A stretch of DNA of 6,011 nt from Methanobacteriota archaeon (GTDB lineage Archaea > Thermoplasmatota > Poseidoniia > Poseidoniales > Poseidoniaceae), in NCBI GenBank assembly GCA_018645535.1, contig JABGWN010000226.1, forward strand, positions 1 through 6,011, read 5' to 3'. The notes under the pieces were generated by a model. That model did no database searches and had not been told where the DNA came from. It saw only the letters and a list, made by a program, of their open reading frames with translations. Shown here piece by piece: positions 1 to 5,266 of this stretch (within the stretch, counting starts at the first letter, position 1; each line of letters begins with the position of its first letter). Made by a program: the position numbers and the translations under genes.

Positions 1-1
1 C

Positions 2-598
2 CTGCTCCAAGGAAACCCTACTGACCTTCTTGGGAACACTCTTGAGGTTGATGATGTGATTGATGTGAGAGGAATTGTACTCGAATCTGAATCAGGTGAG
101 TCAATTGAAGGAGTCACTATTGAATTACTTGAAATAGGCAGCAATACTATCTTACAAACTGCCACATCCAATAGTTACGGATATTATGAATTCGAAAATA
201 TCGTTCCCGAACCACACATAATACGCGTTTCGTTTGATGGATACAAAGTTATTGAACGTACAATTAGTGCAACGAATGTCAATCAGGATGCTTTCACACT
301 TACTCCCGGTGAAGGTTTAGTACAGGAAGATGAAACCACATCTAGTTCAGGTTGGACACTTGAAAATGCAGTTGCCCTTTCAACTGGAATCGCCTTAGTC
401 ACAATCGCAGCTGGCGTAGTTGGCCTTTACTCGGCCGTTGGTGCTAGAACTCAAAAACGATATAGAAGAACGCAATATTTCGCAGGAATCGCCCTGCTGA
501 GTCGTGGTTTCATCGTTTTTGGTCCGTTCTTAATTCTCTGTGGGATGGGTCTGATGGTCTTGGCAAAGGACGAGTTTGACCAAACAGAGGTGGAGTAG
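2..598 (+). CDS. Membrane-anchored protein with carboxypeptidase-regulatory-like domain, 5' partial
   Basis: The frame is open to the left edge of the window, so the gene probably starts upstream. The first in-frame start visible is GTG at 56, and numbering here counts from it. Residues about 3-84 look like a carboxypeptidase-regulatory-like (transthyretin/Ig-type) beta sandwich: a VRGIVLE strand, a G.SIEGVTIEL segment, then SYGYYEFENIVP and FDGYKVIERTI, the typical order of this family. A Ser/Thr/Asp/Glu-rich linker (about 86-100) leads to two hydrophobic segments at about 103-127 and 141-170, separated by a basic loop (R131-R138) that is probably cytoplasmic. The tail is short and acidic. 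The likely topology is an extracytoplasmic beta domain held by two C-terminal helices. A signal peptide, if any, would lie outside the window, as may further repeats. The ligand and function are unknown. The stop lies one base before the thymidylate kinase start, so the two genes are probably cotranscribed. Confidence 0.75.
   Translation: MLQGNPTDLLGNTLEVDDVIDVRGIVLESESGESIEGVTIELLEIGSNTILQTATSNSYGYYEFENIVPEPHIIRVSFDGYKVIERTISATNVNQDAFTLTPGEGLVQEDETTSSSGWTLENAVALSTGIALVTIAAGVVGLYSAVGARTQKRYRRTQYFAGIALLSRGFIVFGPFLILCGMGLMVLAKDEFDQTEVE
587..595 (+). promoter_or_regulatory. Shine-Dalgarno that selects the TTG start of the kinase gene
   Basis: GAGGTGGAG lies inside the end of the upstream gene. 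GAGGTG is 7 bases before TTG 600 and GGAG is 4 bases before it. This favours TTG 600 over the more upstream in-frame TTG at 576, which has no comparable purine stretch and would add eight residues before the first beta strand of the kinase. The position suggests translational coupling to the upstream gene. Confidence 0.6.
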
Positions 599-599
599 G

Positions 600-1961
600 T
601 TGTACCTTATCACCGTAGAAGGCGGGGATGGATCTGGAAAAGGAGAAGCAGTTCGAATAATTGCAGAATTACTTAATCAGTATCCGTTCAATGAAGTCCA
701 TTTGACACACGAGCCTAGACGGCACAGTGAACTTGGGAAACTCGCACTCGAATCTGTGAAAATTGGTGATAAAACCCCTTTACAGGAAGCAGGGCTGTTT
801 GCTGCTGATCGTCTTGACCACTCGCATACATGGATTCGGCCTAAACTCGAGAGTGGAGAAGTTGTTGTCTCGGATAGAAATATTCATTCGTCCCTAATCT
901 ATCAAGGCGTAGTAGGTGATTTAGGAGTAGATACAGTATGCAATATTAATGCAGCAGCAATGATTCCTGACCTTGTTGTTTGGATCGATTGTGACCCTGA
1001 CAGGGCGATTGATCGAATCAAACATGCTACACTTCGGATGAGTAGCGAAAAACAGGAATATTTCGAAACTCCAGAGATTCAAAGAACCATTCGAAAAGGA
1101 TTTGATGACCTTTTGTCAGGAAAAATAGCGGTAACGGCCCCGTTTGACAAATGCTGTGTCGTTGGGCCGATTTTGAATGAAGGGGGGCTCGATGAGTTAC
1201 GCCAGAAACTACGGGCCGAGTTACGGACCTTTTTCAACCGAAGACCTGCCCCTTTAAACGTCGATGCCGACAAAGTAGACAGATACTTACTTGACAAACT
1301 TGCCCATGATGTACAGCAACAAACTCGACTCCCGGGAGCCCCTATGGAGAAAACTTCAGTCAACATCGGATGGCTATCAGGAAGATCTCCTTCGCAGTGG
1401 ATGCAATTTGCTGAAGACTGCTGGCGGTCTGAACAAGCGAAGGATTTTGATGTCCCTAGCAACCCTTTTGCACGTTCCTGTTGGTCGGTGTTAGGAACGC
1501 TTTCTTTGATGGCAGGGTCTTGTGAAATCCCTCGTTTGCACAAGTCACTTGGACCTCATCGAATGGTTACGAGACGACACACACAACGTCTGGTAAAGTG
1601 GCTCGAAGAAACAAACTGGATTCATCGACAGCAGAATCACATTCCATTTGCCGAGGGCCAGGTATTCAAATTGAGAGATTCGATGATTGGATTCGCTCGA
1701 TTAACACTCGCGATGTGGCCCATTAGGACCCCTCTTTCAAGTTGGAGAAAAAGTAATCCAGATAAAAACTGGGAAGAGGGACTCGAGGAAACCCTTCAGA
1801 ATATGCAGCAGGTACAGGCTAAGAAGACTGTAGAGAACATCATTGAGCGATTAAAAATCCTAACAAGTGGTCACGAAAATTGTCCCGTTCCAGAAGATAT
1901 TGAACAGTTGCTCATTTGGTGGTCAATGCCACCTCCTGATCATTCTTCTTCAACTTCTTGA
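600..1961 (+). CDS. tmk: Thymidylate kinase with long C-terminal extension, possibly winged-helix
   Basis: dTMP kinase phosphorylates dTMP to dTDP with ATP, a cytosolic step in dTTP synthesis. From TTG 600 the protein has 453 residues; typical dTMP kinases have about 200-215. Kinase landmarks occur in order: beta strand and Walker A (YLITVEGGDGSGKG, 2-15), EPRR (38-41, in place of EPGG), LFAADRLDH (66-74), SDRNIHSSLIYQG (91-103, the DRY-type motif), PDLVVWIDCDPDRAIDRI (123-140), a short LID-like stretch with R146, and FETPEIQRTIRKGFDDL (155-171). The residue after the Walker A lysine is Gly rather than Ser/Thr, which is unusual. Residues about 217-453 match no domain I can name. The segment around 290-372 reads like a winged helix (LHKSLGPHRMVTRRHTQRLV, then NWIHR and a beta-like stretch), and the rest is charged helix. 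The gene follows the upstream stop by one base, and its 3' end overlaps the convergent gene by 22 bp. The kinase assignment is firm; whether it is active and the role of the extension are inference. Confidence 0.88.
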   Translation: MYLITVEGGDGSGKGEAVRIIAELLNQYPFNEVHLTHEPRRHSELGKLALESVKIGDKTPLQEAGLFAADRLDHSHTWIRPKLESGEVVVSDRNIHSSLIYQGVVGDLGVDTVCNINAAAMIPDLVVWIDCDPDRAIDRIKHATLRMSSEKQEYFETPEIQRTIRKGFDDLLSGKIAVTAPFDKCCVVGPILNEGGLDELRQKLRAELRTFFNRRPAPLNVDADKVDRYLLDKLAHDVQQQTRLPGAPMEKTSVNIGWLSGRSPSQWMQFAEDCWRSEQAKDFDVPSNPFARSCWSVLGTLSLMAGSCEIPRLHKSLGPHRMVTRRHTQRLVKWLEETNWIHRQQNHIPFAEGQVFKLRDSMIGFARLTLAMWPIRTPLSSWRKSNPDKNWEEGLEETLQNMQQVQAKKTVENIIERLKILTSGHENCPVPEDIEQLLIWWSMPPPDHSSSTS

Positions 1962-2638
1962 GTTCGTTGAAAACGGACGTTGCCAGGAAGACGGACATCT
2001 CCTGCTCTATCAAATCGGTTTGGTCGTGCTCCGTAAGCAGCTGCGAAGAAAAGCCCCAAAACAAAACCAAATGGAATTCCTGTTGTCAATCGCAGAAAAG
2101 CCGTTGATTCACGGTCTGTCAAGAGTTGGGTAAACCCATCGATGGCAAGAGGCAGAACACAGAGTGCCCCGATTCCGATAAACAGAAGCGTCCTTCTATT
2201 TTTGATATACACATCTTTCATATACTGATCAGGCAAAACTGAAAGGAAGGTATCTCTAAGAGTCCACCGATTCACACCTTTTCGTGAATAGATAAACCCA
2301 CCAAGCGCTAATCCTGCAAATATTCCAACATCTCTGACGCAAACTGGCATTTGATTACCATTTATCACCCATGAACGCTCATGTTTTTGATGGCAGTTCA
2401 AATCCCCAAAGGCATAGATGGAAGCACTGTAAAAGTCCAAATCCGTCCATGTGAAATTCTGCCCGTCGTCGTTGTGGTAATCTAATGCATTGGCCCTTCC
2501 AGATAGATCTGTAATCGTATCTGGTTCCGAAATTAGCGGGGCAATGAAAAAAGAAATGAACAGAAAGAAGCTTATTCCTCCAATCCAAAGTCCAGCCTTC
2601 TTGTCTCTCGACCTAGAGGTGAGGCCATTACGCTCCAT
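1940..2638 (-). CDS. DUF2085 family membrane protein
   Basis: A 232-residue predicted integral membrane protein. Hydrophobic segments lie at about 16-35, 104-117, 150-167 and 185-202, giving roughly four helices with a 65-residue polar loop after the first. DUF2085 signatures are clear: GDLNCHQKHERSW (79-90), then the QMPVC stretch (96-100) followed by VRDVGIFAG, and PLAIDGFTQLLTDRESTAFLRLTTG (163-187), the family's usual DG.TQ..G.REST..LR..TG block. Family members usually show Cys-His followed by a C.RC pair; here the second Cys is Asp103. The biochemical function of the family is not known. The conserved Cys/His residues suggest metal or redox chemistry, but that is inference. The C-terminal tail is charged and probably cytoplasmic. 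The ATG start at 2638 has no obvious Shine-Dalgarno, so the transcript may be leaderless. It is transcribed divergently from the membrane gene at 2716 and overlaps the kinase gene tail to tail. Confidence 0.85.
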   Translation of the reverse strand: MERNGLTSRSRDKKAGLWIGGISFFLFISFFIAPLISEPDTITDLSGRANALDYHNDDGQNFTWTDLDFYSASIYAFGDLNCHQKHERSWVINGNQMPVCVRDVGIFAGLALGGFIYSRKGVNRWTLRDTFLSVLPDQYMKDVYIKNRRTLLFIGIGALCVLPLAIDGFTQLLTDRESTAFLRLTTGIPFGFVLGLFFAAAYGARPNRFDRAGDVRLPGNVRFQRTQEVEEE

Positions 2639-2651
2639 GTTCCGATGACAG

Positions 2652-2690
2652 AGAAACCGCCTTTAATGCTTGAGTTCATCGACGGTTTCT
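2652..2690. repeat. Perfect 8-bp inverted repeat in divergent promoter region
   Basis: AGAAACCG (2652-2659) and CGGTTTCT (2683-2690) are exact reverse complements separated by 23 bp. The arms continue imperfectly outward, with TCAT-like bases recurring on both sides at slightly different spacing. The dyad sits centrally in the 77-bp gap between two divergent starts and covers the expected promoter positions of both. It could be an operator for a dimeric regulator, possibly the HTH_10 protein encoded nearby, or a hairpin in a transcript. No function is shown by the sequence itself. Confidence 0.5.
2661..2670 (-). promoter_or_regulatory. Possible TATA-like element for the DUF2085 gene
   Basis: Read on the minus strand this is AGCATTAAAG, about 23-32 bases upstream of the ATG of the DUF2085 gene. 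That is the spacing expected of an archaeal TATA box on a leaderless transcript. The match is weak. No equally good element was seen for the rightward gene; the T-rich stretch around 2686-2693 is the only candidate. Confidence 0.25.
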
Positions 2691-2715
2691 TTTCATTTGA
2701 CATACTGGCCATGCT

Positions 2716-3351
2716 ATGACAGAACAGGCTACTGAGCGAGTTGGCCTCTGGCTTGGCCTCCAAGCGGGTGGTTTTCTTGGCCTGTATTTTGGATTCAGCC
2801 TCGCTTTGGTTTCAGCTCTAACCAATCCTGATGAAATATTACGACTCGTATACTTCATGGCTTTACCACCGTTTATTGGGAGCATTCTACTCGGGCCATT
2901 TTTGGCAAGAAGAATTCGCCCAGTCATCTCAAAAACACCTCCATTCAATCGAGTTCTGGATGCTGTGAAGGGGCTGGATGAAGGGCAAGGGAAGTGGAGG
3001 GCTTTGAGTCATATTCGTAGTGATGGTAGGACTGTTCGCGTAGATCTCCATGATTCAACTAGGGTGGAAGATATTCTCTTCGCAACATTGCCATTGGTTG
3101 AGAGTTTTCCGATACGTTACATCGTAGGAAGAGGCATCTCTGCAAGCCGCCAACCTCAGTTACGGCCACTTGTGCTTGAGACCATAGATGGACAGTTCTC
3201 AAAAACAAGACAATCAAGATTCACATCAGCAATCGAAGTCGGACCTGAATTATCCGAACAACTACGTAATCAAAGGAAAAAAATCAATCGACTATTGGCC
3301 ATCTTTTTACCAATTGCAACATTCCTTGGATGGCTGGAAATGCGACAATGA
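2716..3351 (+). CDS. Hypothetical membrane protein
   Basis: A 211-residue protein I do not recognise. Two strong hydrophobic segments lie at about 11-34 (glycine-rich, LWLGLQAGGFLGLYFGFSLA) and 42-64, followed by a basic ARRIRP stretch that is probably cytoplasmic. A soluble middle region of about 125 residues (66-190) follows, with predicted beta content (WRALSHIRSDGRTVRVDLHD, then RYIVGRG), and then a third hydrophobic segment at about 192-206 next to the C-terminus. ATG 2716 is the first start after an in-frame TGA at 2698, and no Shine-Dalgarno precedes it, so leaderless expression is plausible. The stop codon overlaps an ATG of the next gene (ATGA at 3348-3351), a pattern typical of coupled genes. 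The gene heads a rightward run with the HTH_10 regulator; a sensor or partner role for the membrane protein would be speculation. Confidence 0.72.
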   Translation: MTEQATERVGLWLGLQAGGFLGLYFGFSLALVSALTNPDEILRLVYFMALPPFIGSILLGPFLARRIRPVISKTPPFNRVLDAVKGLDEGQGKWRALSHIRSDGRTVRVDLHDSTRVEDILFATLPLVESFPIRYIVGRGISASRQPQLRPLVLETIDGQFSKTRQSRFTSAIEVGPELSEQLRNQRKKINRLLAIFLPIATFLGWLEMRQ

Positions 3352-4270
3352 CTCAAAAAAATACAGCCGATTCACTTATTTCATAGTGTGCTTAGATAAA
3401 TCTGTGCGGGAAGCTAGTTTTTTCTGGAAACGCGACCGCTTGGGGGCAATTGAAATTGCTCCATTGCTCGATGTTGCAGAACGGATTGAATTCCTCTCGT
3501 ACATTAATAGAGCCCCAAAGGACATTCAGTGTTTGTTTAAATTTCACCTCAAAGAAGGTGTGAGCATTTCTGATATTGATTCACTTGAGTTCCTTGATGT
3601 AATCGACGTGATGCATGAATCAACAAAGCCTGAAGAAGGTCATCTTATAATCTGCAGAATCATTCATCCACTTTCAAACCTCAATGCTCGAACCAAAGGC
3701 ACCTATGCCGTACCAGGCTCACGTTTAGATGAAAACGGACTTACATACATCATCCAAGGACCTTCATTGAAATTAAGACTCATGTCGGGAGTTATGCGCT
3801 TAATGTCAAAACCGGACCGAACAAGTGCACGAAATCTGAATCTTACACCTCAGAAACACGAAACTATCCTGTCTGAGAAGCAACTAAAACTTGCTAAATT
3901 TGCTTACGACAATGGCTATTATGATCTTCCAAAGAGAATCAAAATTACTGAATTATCAGAACAAATGGGCCTAGCGAGAGCAACTGTCTCCGAGCATTTA
4001 ACAAAGATAGAAGGAATTCTAATGGATGATATTTTTTCATCAATGACCGATGTGCGTTTAAGGCCCGAAGATGCCCGAAGTATCGTCCTTAGCATGGAAA
4101 TTGATATGCAAGATGCAGGGATGAATACAGAAGGTTTCGAATCTCTCATTCAAAGAATGAAAGATAATATTGAAATTGAACTGGAACAGAATCCCATCGA
4201 ATTTAATGAGATTGACTCTTCTAAAAATCCAGAAGAGATCCTAAGCGAACTAAGAAAGGATATCGATTAG
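3326..4270 (+). CDS. Bat-type HTH_10 transcriptional regulator, 5' end uncertain or frameshifted
   Basis: Predicted DNA-binding regulator. From TTG 3326 it has 314 residues; the HTH_10 domain (bacterio-opsin-activator type) is at about 182-233. It has the family pattern LSEKQLKLAKFAYDNGYYDLP, then ITELSEQMGLARATVSEHL with recognition helix ARATVSEHLTKIE. The N-terminal ~150 residues begin with a beta strand (YSRFTYFIVCL) and resemble the sensory region that usually precedes HTH_10, though the ligand is unknown. About 80 acidic, helical residues follow the HTH, which is longer than the usual tail. The start is the problem: ATG 3348, overlapping the upstream stop, lies in another frame and ends after 12 codons, while the main frame has only TTG 3314/3326 or GTG 3386/3404 nearby. 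One extra A in the A7 run at 3355-3361 would give a clean MTQKKYSRF start. TTG 3326 is given as the best uninterrupted choice. The domain call is firm, the start is not. Confidence 0.85.
   Translation: MDGWKCDNDSKKYSRFTYFIVCLDKSVREASFFWKRDRLGAIEIAPLLDVAERIEFLSYINRAPKDIQCLFKFHLKEGVSISDIDSLEFLDVIDVMHESTKPEEGHLIICRIIHPLSNLNARTKGTYAVPGSRLDENGLTYIIQGPSLKLRLMSGVMRLMSKPDRTSARNLNLTPQKHETILSEKQLKLAKFAYDNGYYDLPKRIKITELSEQMGLARATVSEHLTKIEGILMDDIFSSMTDVRLRPEDARSIVLSMEIDMQDAGMNTEGFESLIQRMKDNIEIELEQNPIEFNEIDSSKNPEEILSELRKDID
3355..3361 (+). other. A7 homopolymer at apparent frameshift near regulator start
   Basis: Seven consecutive A bases lie just after the ATG at 3348. From that ATG the reading is MTQKNTADSLIS then TAG (3384-3386). 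With one more A, or a -1 slip here, the reading passes directly into the HTH_10 frame as MTQKKYSRFTYFIVCL. This could be an indel error in the sequence, a real disabling mutation, or slippage used for expression. Confidence 0.6.
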
Positions 4271-4297
4271 TCTCCTCATGTTTTTACGTAACAGTTT

Positions 4298-4303
4298 GGT
4301 GAG
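4298..4303 (+). promoter_or_regulatory. Shine-Dalgarno of the methyltransferase-like gene
   Basis: GGTGAG sits 6 bases before ATG 4310, in the 39-bp gap after the regulator's stop. It supports ATG 4310 rather than the second in-frame ATG at 4319. A T5 stretch at 4281-4285 in the same gap is too weak to call a promoter or terminator. Confidence 0.65.
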
Positions 4304-4309
4304 ATTATC

Positions 4310-5257
4310 ATGGATGGGATGAACGAACTCCTCAATCGGATTGAAGATTCGGGTATGATCGTACCCGAAGATGTCCGAGAAGCGATGTGTTCGCTTCACC
4401 TTGAGCAATTTACATCCTATGATTATGATTGCTTTTTTCACGATCGTCCAGTTGTTTTTATGGAAACAAAAAACGGTGGCGTCAAGACTATTTCCGCACC
4501 ACACATGATTGTAACACTGTTATATCAACTCGAATTATCAAAAGGTCAGGAAGTTCTTGTCCTCGGTTCGAAAGGAGGATATCTTGCAGCCCTAATAGCA
4601 ACAATCCTTGGAGAAGATGGTCGAGTCCTCTTGCTCGACCCGTCAGAAGAGATCATCCGTCACACTGCAAAAGCACTTTCTGGTTGGCCAACAATAGACG
4701 TACGAGCAATCGAAGCGATCGAAGTCGCTCCGATTGAAACACCTGGTGATTTGAATCGAATCGTGGTAACTGGAGGGATTCCAGAAGTCCCAACGTGGAT
4801 GAAAGAACGAATTGTTGAAAACGGCTTTGTGATTGCTCCAATTGGGGAATATAGAAATCAAGATCTGATGAAAATTGAACGTCAAGGTAACGAACTTCAT
4901 CCGACCTCATTAGGACCAGTCTCTTTCGGTCCAGTTGATATCTTGGAAAGTGAACCAGAGCCTCTAACTGCGTTAGAAATTGTAGATTTAATTGAAACAT
5001 TGATCGAAACATGTCATGAGATGGACTTATGTGGCCCTAATGATTTACATGCTCTAGGAGAATTAGCCGACCAATTGCGTCTTATGGAGCAAACTGAACA
5101 TGAAACGTTGGAAGAATTTATAATTGAAAATATGCAACAATTCGTACACCTATGGCCCATGATTCAGTTGATGTTAACGCCATCGCTTGCCAGACCAGGT
5201 GACATCGATGGCGATGATCAACCCTCTGGACCAACTTTTGATGAATTTAAGCCCTGA
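4310..5257 (+). CDS. Protein-L-isoaspartate O-methyltransferase-like protein with C-terminal extension
   Basis: Members of this family transfer a methyl group from S-adenosylmethionine to isoaspartyl residues of damaged proteins in the cytosol. The 315-residue protein follows the family order: an N-terminal helical part with IVPEDVREAM (17-26), DRPVV (45-49), the substrate-loop motif KTISAPHM (59-66), motif I VLVLGSKGGYLAALIA (82-97), post-I acid in VLLLDPSEE (106-114), LNRIVVTGGIPEVP (148-161), and VIAPIG (174-179). Family members normally have VLEIGTGSGY at motif I; here the Glu is Val and the central Gly is replaced, giving GSKGG. The Asp of the usual D.I..TAA..P block is Asn148. Residues about 210-315 are an acidic helical extension beyond the usual ~210-residue domain. 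SAM binding may be altered or lost. The gene lies in a run with an upstream regulator and a downstream HEAT protein, 9 bp away. The fold assignment is sound; enzymatic activity is uncertain, so no symbol is given. Confidence 0.82.
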   Translation: MDGMNELLNRIEDSGMIVPEDVREAMCSLHLEQFTSYDYDCFFHDRPVVFMETKNGGVKTISAPHMIVTLLYQLELSKGQEVLVLGSKGGYLAALIATILGEDGRVLLLDPSEEIIRHTAKALSGWPTIDVRAIEAIEVAPIETPGDLNRIVVTGGIPEVPTWMKERIVENGFVIAPIGEYRNQDLMKIERQGNELHPTSLGPVSFGPVDILESEPEPLTALEIVDLIETLIETCHEMDLCGPNDLHALGELADQLRLMEQTEHETLEEFIIENMQQFVHLWPMIQLMLTPSLARPGDIDGDDQPSGPTFDEFKP

Positions 5258-5260
5258 GGG
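5256..5260 (+). promoter_or_regulatory. Shine-Dalgarno of the HEAT-repeat gene
   Basis: GAGGG overlaps the TGA stop of the upstream gene (5255-5257) and lies 6 bases before ATG 5267. This indicates translational coupling and fixes the start of the downstream gene. Confidence 0.65.
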
Positions 5261-5266
5261 ATATAC

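Noticed and set aside
1079..1543. 154-codon open frame on the minus strand
   Set aside because: It lies entirely inside the well-supported kinase gene, shows no recognisable motif and has Ser/Cys-rich shadow composition.
1867..2133. 88-codon plus-strand frame across the kinase/DUF2085 junction
   Set aside because: It overlaps two supported genes in other frames, and its protein has no family features.
2676..2948. 90-codon minus-strand frame over the divergent region
   Set aside because: It lies antisense to the membrane helices of the 2716 gene; the Arg/Pro-rich content is typical of a shadow.
3188..3325. Longer N-terminus of the HTH_10 regulator starting at ATG 3188
   Set aside because: It would overlap the upstream membrane gene by 164 bp. 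The extra residues are a polar, low-information sequence in the shadow of the neighbour's coding frame and show no domain.
3386..3388. GTG 3386 as the regulator start
   Set aside because: It cuts into the beta strand YSRFTYFIVCL that looks like genuine N-terminal coding sequence, and no Shine-Dalgarno precedes it.
4281..4285. T5 run as a terminator or TATA element between regulator and methyltransferase-like gene
   Set aside because: It is too short and has no stem before it, and the downstream gene has its own Shine-Dalgarno, fitting continued transcription through the gap.
4653..5012. 119-codon minus-strand frame
   Set aside because: It is antisense to the methyltransferase-like gene, with Leu/Gln/Ser-rich shadow composition and no start signal.
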